38,240 nt of DNA from Streptomyces chryseus (GTDB lineage: Bacteria; Actinomycetota; Actinomycetes; Streptomycetales; Streptomycetaceae). Of the stretch, positions 8,081 through 16,919 are shown piece after piece. Location of the stretch: contig NZ_BMVO01000036.1 of NCBI RefSeq assembly GCF_014650755.1, positions 1 through 38,240 of the forward strand, in the 5' to 3' direction. Under the pieces are notes generated by a model. That model made no database searches and was not told the origin of the DNA. It saw only the letters and a program-made list of their open reading frames with translations. The translations under genes and the position numbers were made by a program. Positions within the stretch are counted from its first letter, which is position 1, and each line of letters begins with the position of its first letter.

Positions 8081-11000
8081 ATGACCACTACGGTCCAGGC
8101 GCCCACCCGGGCGCCGCAGCCCGGCCCGACGCCGTCCGAGGCGTCCCGGGCGCCGCGGGGACGACGCCTGCTGTTCGGCTTCTGGGCCGTCGTGCTGGTG
8201 TGCTTCCTCGCGGTGTCACCGGGGAAGATGACGTTCGAGACCAAGCTCGGTGTCGCCCTCGACCCCTGGCGCTTCCTCGGCGACCTCGGTTCGCTGTGGA
8301 ACGGCAACATGGGCCTCGGCGGCATAGCCAACCAGTACATCGGCTACGCCTTCCCCGCGCTCCCCTACTACGCGCTCACGGACCTGCTCCAGGTGCCGGT
8401 GTGGCTGGCCGAACGGCTCTGGTTGTCGATCATCGTGGCAGCCGCCTTCTGGGGTGCGCTCAGGCTCGCCGAACGGCTGCGCGTGGGCACGCCCGCGACC
8501 CGGTTGCTCGGTGCGGTGGTGTACGCGCTGTGGCCCACTTTCACCATCGTCGTCGGCTCGACCTCCGCCGCCGCGCTGCCCGGTGCCCTGCTGCCCTGGG
8601 TGCTGCTGCCGCTGACCTCCGCGGCGCTGAGCCCGCGTACGGCCGCCGCGCGTTCGGCCATGCTGATCCCCTTCATGGGGGGCGTGAACGCCGCCTCTAC
8701 GCTGGCCTCGCTGCTGCCCGTGGGTCTGTACCTGCTCAGCCGCCCGGCCGGCCGGCGTCGGCGCGCCCTGCTGGGCTGGTGGGTACCGGGCGTCGTGCTG
8801 GCCACCGTGTGGTGGGTGGTGCCGCTGCTCCTGTTCGCCGTCCACGGCGAGAACTTCATGCCGTACGTCGAGCAGGCCGACACCACCACCGCCACCATGT
8901 CCGCGACCGAGCTGCTGCGCGGCGCCGGCAACTGGGTGGCGTATCTCCACTTCGGTGAGGCGTGGCTGCCCGCCGGCTGGACCGTCGCGGCCTCCGTCAT
9001 CACCGTCCTTGGTTCGGCGTTCGCCGCGGCGATGGGGCTGGCGGGCCTGGCCCGCCGGGACCTGCCGGAGCGCCGCTGGCTGCTGCTGACCGTCCTGGCC
9101 GTCGTCCTGATCACACTGGCCGGGTACGGCGGCGCCTTCGGCGGTCCGTTCCACGGTGTCGTGCAGGACTGGTTGAACGGGTCGCTGAAGCCCTTCCGCA
9201 ACATCTACAAGTTCCAGCCGGGGCTGGCCCTGGCGCTCGCCCTCGGACTGGCCCACCTGACGGCTGTGCTCTCCGTGAGCAGAAGTCCTCGCGGACTTCC
9301 CGGCCGCCGCTGGGCGCCTGCGGCGGTGGCGGTGCTGGTACTGCCCGGCCTGGCCCTGCCGTACCTCAATGGCTCGATCCTCCAGCCCGGCGCCTTCACC
9401 AAGCTGCCGACTCACTGGGAGAAGGCTGCCGGCTGGCTCAAGGACAACGCCCCGAACAGCCGGGCCATGGTCGTACCGGCGACGGCGCACGGCATCTACA
9501 CCTGGGGTTCCCCCATCGACCAGCCGTTTGACGTGCTGGCCGAAACGCCCTGGGGACAGCGTGACTTCGTCCCCTTCGGTGCACCCGGCTCACGCCGTGC
9601 GACGGACGCCGTCGAGCAGGCGCTGCTGTCCGGCACCGAGGTCCCGGGCCTTCAGGCGTACCTGGCACGGGCCGGCATGCACGAAGTGGTCGTGCGTAAT
9701 GACCTCGACCCCGACCAGATCGGCTATGTCCCGCCGCAGACGGTGAAACGGACCCTGGAATCCTCCGGCTACAGGAAGGTCGCCGGGTTCGGCCCGCTCG
9801 TGACCGGCGGCCGCATCGCCGCCGACACCCCGCTCCAGGTGCAGGGGCTGTACCCGCGGCTCCAGTCCGTGGAGATCTATCAGCCCCAGGACCGCGACAG
9901 GCGTCCCGACAGGGTCGGTGTGTCCGCCGCGGCCGACACGGCCGTGGTCAGTGGCGGACCCGAGGCGCTGCTCCAGCTGTCAGCCGATCCCTCGATGGCC
10001 GACCGGCCGGCCGTGCTGGCCGGGGACAGCCTTCCCAAGGGCGTCACCGCACCGGTGAAGGCCGTCGCGGACGGGCTGCGCCGAGCCGACACCCGGTTCG
10101 GCCTGGTCAACAACAACACCTCGTACACGTACACCCCGGACGAGCGCAATCACTCCGGCAGCCTCCAGAACCCGGGCGAGAAGCCCAGGCAGATCCTGCC
10201 GTCGGAGGGCACCGGTCACCAGACGACGGCCCACCTGCGCGGCGCGACGTCCGTGACGGCCTCCAGCAGCGGCAACTGGCTGTTCCACCTACCGCAGTAC
10301 GACCCGGTGAACGCGTTCGACGGCAACCCGGACACCGCGTGGGCCGAGGGCAGCCCGGGCAAGCCGGCCGGTCAGTGGCTCAAGGTGGACTTCTCCGGGC
10401 CGACCGACATCCCGGCCTCCATCCAGCTGACGCCCCTGCCGGGCGACAGCATGCGCGCCGCGCCCACGCGGGTGCGGATCGAGACCGACCGCGGTTCGGC
10501 CGAAAGCCCGGTCCAGACGAACGGCCTGCCGCAGACCGTCAAGGCGCCCGCCGGCGAGGCCTCCTGGATGAAGATCACCGTCCTTGCCGCGCAGCAGGCG
10601 CGGCCGGGCCTGACCGGGGCCGGCTTCTCCGAGGTGTCGATCCCGGACGTTCAGGTGACGCGCATGCTGGCGCTGCCCGCCGACGCGAAGCGCACCGACG
10701 CGGCGGCGACCGTGTACTCCCTGCACCGCGGCACCGACGCGGGCGGCTTGTCACCCGCATCGGCCGAGGTGGGACTGCACCGGCAGTTCAGCACCCAGGA
10801 AGCGGGCGAGTACAAGGTGTCGGCGCGAGCCGTCGCCGTGCCCGGAGACCCGTTGGACGAACTGCTGGACCGTTCGGCTCCGGGATCGAAGAACCGGCTG
10901 ACGGCCTCCGCGGATTCCACCAGCCGCAACGGCATGTCGCTCAGCGCCCGCAACCTGGTCGACGGTGATCTGACGACCGCCTGGATCGCGGGCGACCGGC

Positions 11001-12373
11001 CGGTCGTCCACCTGAGCTGGCCCAAGAAGGAGAAGGTCGGCGAGATCGTCCTGGCGCCGGCGGGCGGGGTGTCCACCCGGCCCGAGCAGGTGCTGATCAG
11101 TTCGCCGCACGGCGCCGCGACAGCTGATGTGGACGAGAACGGGCGGGCGCGCTTCCCGGAGATCGAGACGAACCGGCTCGACATCACCGTCAGCAGGGTC
11201 GCCCCGCTCACCGTCCACAATCCGGTGGCGGACGCGCAGTTGCAGCTGCCGGTCGGGCTCAGTGAGGTCCACGTACCCGCGCTGGCCGACCTGCGGGTGC
11301 CGCCTCCGAAGCCGTCCGCGCGCTTCTCGCTGCCGTGCGGTGAGGGCCCGGACCTTGCCGTCGGCGGTGTCCTGCACAAGACGAAGGCATCCGGAGCGGT
11401 ACGGGACCTCACCGAGCGGCGTCCCGTCACCGTCGCACTCTGCGCAGGAGAGGAAAAGGACGGCACCCTGAACCTTCCGGCCGGAAAGCAGGAGGTGGAG
11501 GCGGGTGACGCGGGTCCGCTGGCGATCACCGACGTCACGCTGACCCAGGGCACCCCGCGGAAGATCGCGGGAGCGGCGGGCCGCGAGGCCACCGTCACCC
11601 GGTGGACCGACGACAGGCGGACCGTGTCGGTGTCGGCCGGCTCCGGCGAGGCCACGTACCTGCAGACCTACGAGAACGCCAACGACGGCTGGAAGGCCAC
11701 CCTGGACGGAACAGAGCTGGAGTCGGTGCGGCTCGACGGCTGGCAGCAGGCCTGGGTGGTCCCGGCCGGGGCGTCCGGCACCGTGAACCTGGAGTTCGAG
11801 CCCTCCGGGCCGTACCGGGCCGCCCTGATCGGCGGTGTGCTCGCGCTCGCCGCGCTGGCCGCACTGGCCTTCGTGGGCCGCAGGCGCAACGCCGGCGCAG
11901 CCGACGAGGAGCTGCCCGAACCGGCGGCACCCGGGATGCTGCTCGGGACGCTGGCGCTGACCGCCGTCGTCGCGGTGGCGGCGGGTCCGCTGGCCCTGGT
12001 GGTGCCCGTACTCGCCGTGGCGGCCCGGTTCCGGCCGGCCGTCCTGGTGCCGACCGCCGCGGTGGCGATGGCCGCAGCGGGCATCGTCGCGGCCATCGGC
12101 GCCGGGGAGCCGGCCGCCGACGGACAAGGCGCGTTCAGCGCCTTCGCCCAGGTACTGGCACTGGTGGCCCTGTCCGCCGCCTTGGTGACGGCGGTAAGCC
12201 CGGCGTCCGCGGCCGCCGGTCGGAGAAGCGAGGGCGGCGACGCGCCGGAAAGCGACGGCGACGGCGACGCGGCCGTAGCCGGACCGGTGGTCACGGCCCG
12301 GCAGGGAAGCACGAGCGCCGGGGACCGGGCTGAGCCGCTCCCTCGGCATCCAGGACGCGGTGGCCCGTCATGA
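8081..12373 (+). CDS. aftD: AftD-like alpha-(1->3)-arabinofuranosyltransferase (DUF3367)
   Basis: A 1430-residue membrane glycosyltransferase, close to the ~1400 residues of mycobacterial AftD. Residues ~28-430 form a polytopic GT-C-type region, with the first extracytoplasmic loop (TFETKLGVALDPWRFLGDLG) carrying the acidic residues expected at the active site. A long extracytoplasmic part contains two F5/8-type-C (discoidin) like carbohydrate-binding modules, near 720-860 (NAFDGNPDTAWAEG) and 940-1090 (NLVDGDLTTAWIAG). Further membrane helices lie at ~1245-1375. AftD uses decaprenyl-phosphoryl-arabinose to branch arabinan; donor and acceptor here are unproven because canonical arabinogalactan is not known from Streptomyces. 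GAGGAA precedes the ATG. The stop overlaps the next start (ATGA). Confidence 0.9.
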   Translation: MTTTVQAPTRAPQPGPTPSEASRAPRGRRLLFGFWAVVLVCFLAVSPGKMTFETKLGVALDPWRFLGDLGSLWNGNMGLGGIANQYIGYAFPALPYYALTDLLQVPVWLAERLWLSIIVAAAFWGALRLAERLRVGTPATRLLGAVVYALWPTFTIVVGSTSAAALPGALLPWVLLPLTSAALSPRTAAARSAMLIPFMGGVNAASTLASLLPVGLYLLSRPAGRRRRALLGWWVPGVVLATVWWVVPLLLFAVHGENFMPYVEQADTTTATMSATELLRGAGNWVAYLHFGEAWLPAGWTVAASVITVLGSAFAAAMGLAGLARRDLPERRWLLLTVLAVVLITLAGYGGAFGGPFHGVVQDWLNGSLKPFRNIYKFQPGLALALALGLAHLTAVLSVSRSPRGLPGRRWAPAAVAVLVLPGLALPYLNGSILQPGAFTKLPTHWEKAAGWLKDNAPNSRAMVVPATAHGIYTWGSPIDQPFDVLAETPWGQRDFVPFGAPGSRRATDAVEQALLSGTEVPGLQAYLARAGMHEVVVRNDLDPDQIGYVPPQTVKRTLESSGYRKVAGFGPLVTGGRIAADTPLQVQGLYPRLQSVEIYQPQDRDRRPDRVGVSAAADTAVVSGGPEALLQLSADPSMADRPAVLAGDSLPKGVTAPVKAVADGLRRADTRFGLVNNNTSYTYTPDERNHSGSLQNPGEKPRQILPSEGTGHQTTAHLRGATSVTASSSGNWLFHLPQYDPVNAFDGNPDTAWAEGSPGKPAGQWLKVDFSGPTDIPASIQLTPLPGDSMRAAPTRVRIETDRGSAESPVQTNGLPQTVKAPAGEASWMKITVLAAQQARPGLTGAGFSEVSIPDVQVTRMLALPADAKRTDAAATVYSLHRGTDAGGLSPASAEVGLHRQFSTQEAGEYKVSARAVAVPGDPLDELLDRSAPGSKNRLTASADSTSRNGMSLSARNLVDGDLTTAWIAGDRPVVHLSWPKKEKVGEIVLAPAGGVSTRPEQVLISSPHGAATADVDENGRARFPEIETNRLDITVSRVAPLTVHNPVADAQLQLPVGLSEVHVPALADLRVPPPKPSARFSLPCGEGPDLAVGGVLHKTKASGAVRDLTERRPVTVALCAGEEKDGTLNLPAGKQEVEAGDAGPLAITDVTLTQGTPRKIAGAAGREATVTRWTDDRRTVSVSAGSGEATYLQTYENANDGWKATLDGTELESVRLDGWQQAWVVPAGASGTVNLEFEPSGPYRAALIGGVLALAALAALAFVGRRRNAGAADEELPEPAAPGMLLGTLALTAVVAVAAGPLALVVPVLAVAARFRPAVLVPTAAVAMAAAGIVAAIGAGEPAADGQGAFSAFAQVLALVALSAALVTAVSPASAAAGRRSEGGDAPESDGDGDAAVAGPVVTARQGSTSAGDRAEPLPRHPGRGGPS

Positions 12374-14010
12374 CCTCGTCGTGGACCGCCGCCGGGAGGG
12401 GGGCCTCAACCTCTCCCGGCGGGGTCCGGATTCCCTTTCCGGCCACCGATGAGGTGTCGCGGCACTGCGTCAGTGACGACGAGCCGGAGACCGTACACAT
12501 CGAGGTCCATCTGCCCGGCCGGCTGGACCCGGCTCGGTTGCGGACCGCGTTCCGGCGGGCGCTGCTGATGCACCCCCGGGTGCTGATGCGGGAAGTGCCC
12601 GGCCGCCGGCGCCGGCAGTCCTTCGTGTGGGAGCTGACCGGCGAACCGGACAGCGACCCGGTACGTTTCGCGCGGCCGGGACCCGACGCGTTGGGCCGCG
12701 CCCGCGCGCGAGCCCTGACGGAATGCCCGTCACTGGCCCTGTCGCCACCGATGCGCCTGGACGTCATCGAGGTGGGCGGGGTGAAGGCCGCCGGTGAGCT
12801 GCCGGAGGCGGGCTTGCCGGGGGCGACCCGGACCGTGCTGCTGCTGACGATGCATCACACTGCGCTCGACGCAGGGTCCGGGCTGCGGGTGCTCGCCACG
12901 ACCGCGGAACAGTACGGCGGCTCGGCCGCTCTCCCCGTCCCCGGGCCGGTGCGGCCGGCCCCCTCCGGGCCGGCCGCGACCGGCGGCACGGGCCGCGTGG
13001 TGTGCACGCGGCCCGTGCGAATCGCGCCGGACTATCGCCCCGAGCCGGTACGGGCCCGCGCCGCCGGCAACGGCATGCTGCTGGCGGAACTGCCTGTTCC
13101 GCCGCGTGTGGGTGGAACCGGCGGGCTCGCACCGTGGACCGTCAACGACCAACTGCTGGTCGCCGCGACACTGATGGTGGGCCGCTGGAACGTCTCGCAG
13201 GGCCGGCCGGCCGGTCCGGTGCGGATCACCATGCCCGTCGACGACCGTCCGCGCGGCAGAGAGATGCCGATGGGGAACGGAACCCGGCTCGTCGAGGTGC
13301 CTATGACCTCCGAGGACCCGCGCGACTCGGACCTGCTGCTCGGTGAGCGGCCGGATCTGGCGGCCGTGACCCGGTTGCTGCGCGCCACCGCTCGGCGCAC
13401 CCGCGCGCTCAAGTCGGCCCACGGCGCACCGCTGGGGCCCGGGACGAGCCTGTTGACCACGCCGCTGCTGCCGGTCGGGCTCCGGGGCACGCTCACCCGT
13501 GGCGCGCGGCGGGCGGCGGCGCCCTGGACATCGACGGTGCTGGTCACCAATATCGGACGCCTTCCGTACGCGCTGGACTTCGGCGACGCCGGCCGGGCGA
13601 AGGCCGTGTGGTTCTCCGCACCTGCGCGGATGCCGCGCGGGCTGAGCGTGGCGGCGGCTTCCACCGGCGGGCGACTGCATGTGACGCTGCGCTGGTCGCG
13701 GGCGCTGCTCGGTGACGCATCGGGCGCGTACTTGACCGGCCTGTTCGAGCAGGCGCTTTCAGCAACGTCACAGGTCACCCGGCCCGGATCGAACGCTGGG
13801 GGTTCTGGACCGGAAGCCGACGTACCGGAGGCGGACGTACCGGAGGCGGACGTCACCACTCCGGATGCCACCACTGCGAACGCGGAGGCGCCCGGAGCTC
13901 GGAGGAAGGCCCGCCGACCCGGCGGGCCGCACGACCGCGACGCGCCGTGTCCGGACCCGACACCAAGTGGAGACCGCTCCGCCCGGCAGAACCTTGCGAG
14001 GCCGTCATGA
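12370..14010 (+). CDS. stand-alone condensation/acyltransferase-superfamily protein (HHxxxD)
   Basis: A 546-residue protein of the CoA-dependent acyltransferase (condensation, PapA, WS/DGAT) superfamily. The catalytic motif is HHTALD at residues 162-167. Flanking features fit the two-lobed fold: an N-terminal RLDPARLRTAFRRALLMHPR helix region and, in the second lobe, ITMPVDDRPRGREMPMGNGT. No carrier or adenylation domain is attached, so it is not part of an NRPS line. The last ~75 residues are a disordered, repeat-bearing tail. The start overlaps the aftD stop by four bases, implying co-translation. Likely role (inference): acylating a glycan or lipid made by the upstream enzymes. The acyl donor is unknown. 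Confidence 0.8.
   Translation: MTSSWTAAGRGASTSPGGVRIPFPATDEVSRHCVSDDEPETVHIEVHLPGRLDPARLRTAFRRALLMHPRVLMREVPGRRRRQSFVWELTGEPDSDPVRFARPGPDALGRARARALTECPSLALSPPMRLDVIEVGGVKAAGELPEAGLPGATRTVLLLTMHHTALDAGSGLRVLATTAEQYGGSAALPVPGPVRPAPSGPAATGGTGRVVCTRPVRIAPDYRPEPVRARAAGNGMLLAELPVPPRVGGTGGLAPWTVNDQLLVAATLMVGRWNVSQGRPAGPVRITMPVDDRPRGREMPMGNGTRLVEVPMTSEDPRDSDLLLGERPDLAAVTRLLRATARRTRALKSAHGAPLGPGTSLLTTPLLPVGLRGTLTRGARRAAAPWTSTVLVTNIGRLPYALDFGDAGRAKAVWFSAPARMPRGLSVAAASTGGRLHVTLRWSRALLGDASGAYLTGLFEQALSATSQVTRPGSNAGGSGPEADVPEADVPEADVTTPDATTANAEAPGARRKARRPGGPHDRDAPCPDPTPSGDRSARQNLARPS
13810..13854 (+). repeat. 15-bp in-frame tandem repeat (PEADV x3)
   Basis: Three 15-bp units inside the acyltransferase gene encode PEADV three times from residue 481. 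The second and third units are identical except for the final codon base; the first differs at two synonymous positions. They lie in the low-complexity C-terminal tail, outside the catalytic fold, and suggest recent expansion by slippage. Confidence 0.9.
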
Positions 14011-14798
14011 CCCGCTCACCCCACTGCTCCGCCGCCATGAAGTCGCCGGAGACGGCGATACCTTCGCCGGCCCGGCCCGTTCCCGGGCTGCGGGACTTCT
14101 ACGAGGACCCCGCCGTCCCCGTCGCCTCCGGCGAAGCTCGTAGTCTGCGCCAGGCCCGGATGCTGGCCGATGCGCTCGGGCCCGCAGGGCCCGGCCACCC
14201 GGCTGCGACCGTGCTCGACGTGGGCTGCGGCGACGGTTCGGCGGCCGCGACCGCCGCCCGCGAACTGAACGGGCACCGCATCGTGGGAGTCGACTGGTCG
14301 CAGGGCGCACTGCGCCGGGCGGCGCCGCGCCTGAGCCATGTCGTCCGCGGCGAGTTGACCGGCGGTGGGCTGCCGTTCGCCTCCGGCAGCGCCGACGCCG
14401 TGCTCTTCAGCGAGGTCGTCGAGCACCTCGTCGACCCCGACAGCGCACTCGACGAACTGCACCGGGTGCTGCGCCCCGGGGGACATCTGATGCTCTCCAC
14501 GCCCAACCTCGCCGCCTGGTACAACCGCGGGCTGCTGCTCGCCGGAGTCCAGCCGGTGTTCTCCGAAGTGAGTCTGCGCCACATCCACGGCAGGCCGGGC
14601 AGCCAGGTGGTCGGCCATCTGCGCCTGTACACGGCACGCGCGCTGCGCGAGTTCGTGGCGGCGTGCGGGTTCGAGGTGGTGACGGTCGCCGGTGCGCCGT
14701 TCCACGGAGTGCCGCGCCCGCTCCGCCCGCTGGACCGCTTGGCCTGCCGGCTGCCGTCCCTGGCCTCCATCCTCCTGGTGCACGCGAGGAAGGTGTAG
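14007..14798 (+). CDS. class I SAM-dependent methyltransferase
   Basis: A 263-residue methyltransferase (Methyltransf_11 type). Motif I is VLDVGCGDGSAAATAA (residue 69 onward), the acidic ribose-binding residue lies in HRIVGVDWSQ, and motif VLFSEVVEHLVDPDSALDEL with LRPGGHLMLSTPN follows. The C-terminal GHLRLYTARALREFVAACGF region is common in UbiE/glycolipid-type methyltransferases. The start at ATG 14007 overlaps the preceding stop (ATGA) and has GCGAGG upstream; the longer ORF from 13947 is rejected. The next gene begins 3 bases after its stop. Substrate unknown; it may act on the same envelope product as the ATT-start methyltransferase. Confidence 0.87.
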   Translation: MTRSPHCSAAMKSPETAIPSPARPVPGLRDFYEDPAVPVASGEARSLRQARMLADALGPAGPGHPAATVLDVGCGDGSAAATAARELNGHRIVGVDWSQGALRRAAPRLSHVVRGELTGGGLPFASGSADAVLFSEVVEHLVDPDSALDELHRVLRPGGHLMLSTPNLAAWYNRGLLLAGVQPVFSEVSLRHIHGRPGSQVVGHLRLYTARALREFVAACGFEVVTVAGAPFHGVPRPLRPLDRLACRLPSLASILLVHARKV

Positions 14799-14801
14799 CC
14801 C

Positions 14802-15704
14802 GTGGTGTGGGGAGTGGCCGCCGCACTGGTGGCGAACGTTCTGTACAGCACCGGCTTCGTCCTGGAGAAGCGGGCTCTGGCCGGCATGCCGCCGCTGAGT
14901 GCCGCACAGCCGGGCCGGGCCCTGCTCCTGCTGGCCGGCAGGCCCTTGTGGATCTGCGGGGCCACGGTGCTCGCCCTGGGGTTCGTCGCCCAATTGGCCG
15001 TCTACCGCACACTGCCGATCGCCGCCGCCCAGGGTCTTTTCCTGTCCGGGCTGGTCCTCCTGCTGGTGCTCTCGTCGGTGGTGCTCGGTGAGCGCCCCTC
15101 CGGCCGTGAGCGGCGCGCGGTGGCCGTCATCGGGCTGGCACTGGTCATGGTGGTGTCCTCGCTGTACGGGAGCAGCGAGGAGATCAGCCACAGCGCGCCC
15201 GCGGGCCTCCTGCTGGCACTGTGCCTGCCGACACTCGCGGCCGGACTGCTCCTGTACGCGGCCGCGGAACGGCGAGCCCGCCGACGTCACCGGCAGCCGA
15301 CCACTGGGGTGGCCTACGCGGTGGCGGTCGGTCTGCTGTACGGGGTCAGCTCGCTCGCCATCAAGGGCATCTCCGGGCACCTGGGCACCTCGGATCTCCA
15401 AGGCTCCGTACCGGCCCTGCTCGCCTCCCCCTACCCGTACCTTCTGCTGTTGACAGGGAGCAGCGGACTGGTGCTGTCGCAGACCGCCCTGCAGCGCTGC
15501 CGGGCGTCACTGATCGTCCCGGTGTGCTCGACGGTGACCTGCGTGTTCACCATCGTCAGCGGCACGATCGCGTTCAGTGAGCCGCTGCCCGAAGACCCGC
15601 TGCGGCTGTTACTGCGCATCGGCGGCACCGCGTTGGCCCTTACGGTCCTGCTCACCCTGCCGCGACACGACGCGGCCCCCGCATCTGAAGGAACCCTGCC
15701 ATGA
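14802..15704 (+). CDS. DMT/EamA-type integral membrane transporter
   Basis: A 300-residue protein with nine or ten hydrophobic segments, for example VAAALVANVLYSTGFVLEKR, LWICGATVLALGFVAQLAVY and GLFLSGLVLLLVLSSVVLGE, in the pattern of drug/metabolite transporter (DMT) superfamily members. Such proteins export small metabolites, and some relatives flip polyprenyl-phosphate sugars; here export or flipping of a glycan intermediate is only inferred from context. The GTG start at 14802 follows GAGGAAGG and lies 3 bases after the methyltransferase stop. Its stop overlaps the Trm112-like start (ATGA). It carries a leucine TTA codon (codon 270), the only one found among intact genes of the window, so full-length product should depend on the bldA tRNA. 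Confidence 0.85.
   Translation: MVWGVAAALVANVLYSTGFVLEKRALAGMPPLSAAQPGRALLLLAGRPLWICGATVLALGFVAQLAVYRTLPIAAAQGLFLSGLVLLLVLSSVVLGERPSGRERRAVAVIGLALVMVVSSLYGSSEEISHSAPAGLLLALCLPTLAAGLLLYAAAERRARRRHRQPTTGVAYAVAVGLLYGVSSLAIKGISGHLGTSDLQGSVPALLASPYPYLLLLTGSSGLVLSQTALQRCRASLIVPVCSTVTCVFTIVSGTIAFSEPLPEDPLRLLLRIGGTALALTVLLTLPRHDAAPASEGTLP
15609..15611 (+). promoter_or_regulatory. TTA (bldA-dependent) codon in the transporter gene
   Basis: In the DPLRLLLRIGG segment the middle leucine is coded TTA at codon 270. In Streptomyces TTA is read by the developmentally controlled bldA tRNA. Because the Trm112-like gene is coupled downstream, its expression may be delayed as well. Confidence 0.85.
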
Positions 15705-15928
15705 AGCCTGACAACCCGTTGCTGAAGATCCTCGCCTGCCCGCTCGACAAGGGCCCGCTGATCCTCGATGAGACCGGGGGCTCTCTCTACAACCCGCGCC
15801 TGCACCGCCGCTATCCGATCATCGACGGCATTCCGCAACTGCTCCCTTCCTCCGGCGAGCCCGTCGTCGAGCCCGCCGTTGTGGAGGAACACGACACACT
15901 GCCGGCCAGGCTGTCCGACTCCGCCTGA
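15701..15928 (+). CDS. Trm112-like small protein
   Basis: A 75-residue protein with the Trm112/YcaR pattern: LLKILACPLDKGPLILDETG near the N-terminus and LHRRYPIIDGIPQLLPS after a short linker. Only one cysteine is present (CPLD instead of CPxC), so zinc binding is doubtful, as in many actinobacterial members. In eukaryotes and archaea Trm112 is an activating partner of class I methyltransferases. Two such methyltransferases are in this gene run, so one may be its partner (inference). ATG 15701 has AAGGA upstream and overlaps the transporter stop. It ends the envelope cluster. Confidence 0.85.
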   Translation: MKPDNPLLKILACPLDKGPLILDETGGSLYNPRLHRRYPIIDGIPQLLPSSGEPVVEPAVVEEHDTLPARLSDSA

Positions 15929-16009
15929 ACGCAGAAGTGAGCGTCTGTACCCACCCGCACATGCGACCGTCATGGGCCCCGAAGCGATCCCGTGCTCCGG
16001 CACCCCTAG

Positions 16010-16170
16010 GCGTCGATCACCCTCGAAGCGGGTGAGTTCGAGGTCACGCTGGCGCACCGGCTCGGCCACCCCAATCCGACGATCACGCCGGACCACTACG
16101 CCCGCTTCATGCCCGAGGCCGACACAAGCGGCGCAAGGCCACCGACGCGTTGCCCAACAGGCCTTGGCGG
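16010..16170 (+). pseudogene. tyrosine recombinase (phage-type integrase), C-terminal fragment
   Basis: The frame reads ITLEAGEFEVTLAHRLGHPN followed by PTITPDHYARFMPEAD, matching the region around the last catalytic residues of phage-type integrases (the LGH box, with the Tyr in DHYARF). Immediately after, the frame shifts. Nothing upstream resembles the rest of the enzyme. It lies just after the envelope cluster and may mark an old integration event. Confidence 0.6.
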
Positions 16171-16232
16171 AGACCACGGGTCTGTCAAACGAGCGGGTCT
16201 GGCCCGTAGTCGGTGGTGACGCCGGGTAGGCG

Positions 16233-16800
16233 TCAGGGTAGGAGGATGCGGTGGCGGAGGAGGTTGAATCCGGCGCGTCCGTGCGCCTGTCTGATGATCC
16301 TCTTGGTGCGGGTGTTGACGTCTTCGGTACGGCCGTTTGTGGTAGTGCAGGGCGGGTCCGGTCGATTTCGAGGCCATTGGTGAGACTGTGCAGGTGGGGC
16401 AGATTGGCGGCGCGGGCGGCGTGATCCACTCGGTGAGTTTCGGGTCGTTGCCCCTTGCCGGTTTCAGCAGGGCGGCGAAGCCGCGTACGAGATCGGCGAG
16501 TGCGGTCGTCTCCGGGCAGGCCGCGGCGATTTGTCCAACAGGGTTGCGTCCTTCGGACGCAGGTCCTCGGGGACGGTGAGCAGGAGGCGGCCGGAGTGGC
16601 GCGGGGTGGTGACGGGGCGTTGCCTTCGGCACGCCCCTGATTGAGGTCGCGGACCAGGAGGTTCGCGCTGCCGGTGTAGCCCAACTCCCCGGAATGTCTG
16701 CGAGGAGGTGGGTGACCGGGACGGCCGGTTCCTCGGCACGGCGGCCGGCGCAGGTGCTCGCGGTAGGGGTCGACGAGGGTGGGCCACCGCCGACCGCCGC
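16233..16800 (-). pseudogene. ISL3-family transposase, multiply frameshifted remnant
   Basis: Reading the minus strand from 16800 down, pieces of an ISL3-type transposase appear in different frames: a basic segment like VDPYREHLRRRRAEEP, GYTGSANLLVRDLNQGRAE, CPETTALADLVRGFAALL, and finally NTRTKRIIRQAHGRAGFNLL with LRHRILLP ending at the TGA at 16233. At least three frame changes are needed and catalytic segments are incomplete, so it is dead. Order and spacing of the pieces fit a single ancestral gene. Confidence 0.75.
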
Positions 16801-16919
16801 ATGCGGCGCATGTCGCTGTCCCTCACCGCGGTGGCCCTGCCCATCAGTGATACCGGGCGGGACGCATACGCCGCGCTGACGTCGCGCGGTGCCGGCTCAA
16901 CGCGAAGGGATCAGATCCC

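Noticed and set aside
6031..8340. 769-codon open frame on the minus strand
   Set aside because: It is antisense to the GT4 and methyltransferase genes, which have clear family motifs; long antisense frames are expected in GC-rich coding DNA.
10751..12349. 532-codon minus-strand frame across aftD
   Set aside because: Antisense of the AftD-like gene, whose own frame carries membrane helices and discoidin-like modules.
14016..15401. 461-codon minus-strand frame
   Set aside because: Antisense to the methyltransferase and transporter genes; low-complexity Gln/Arg-rich shadow sequence.
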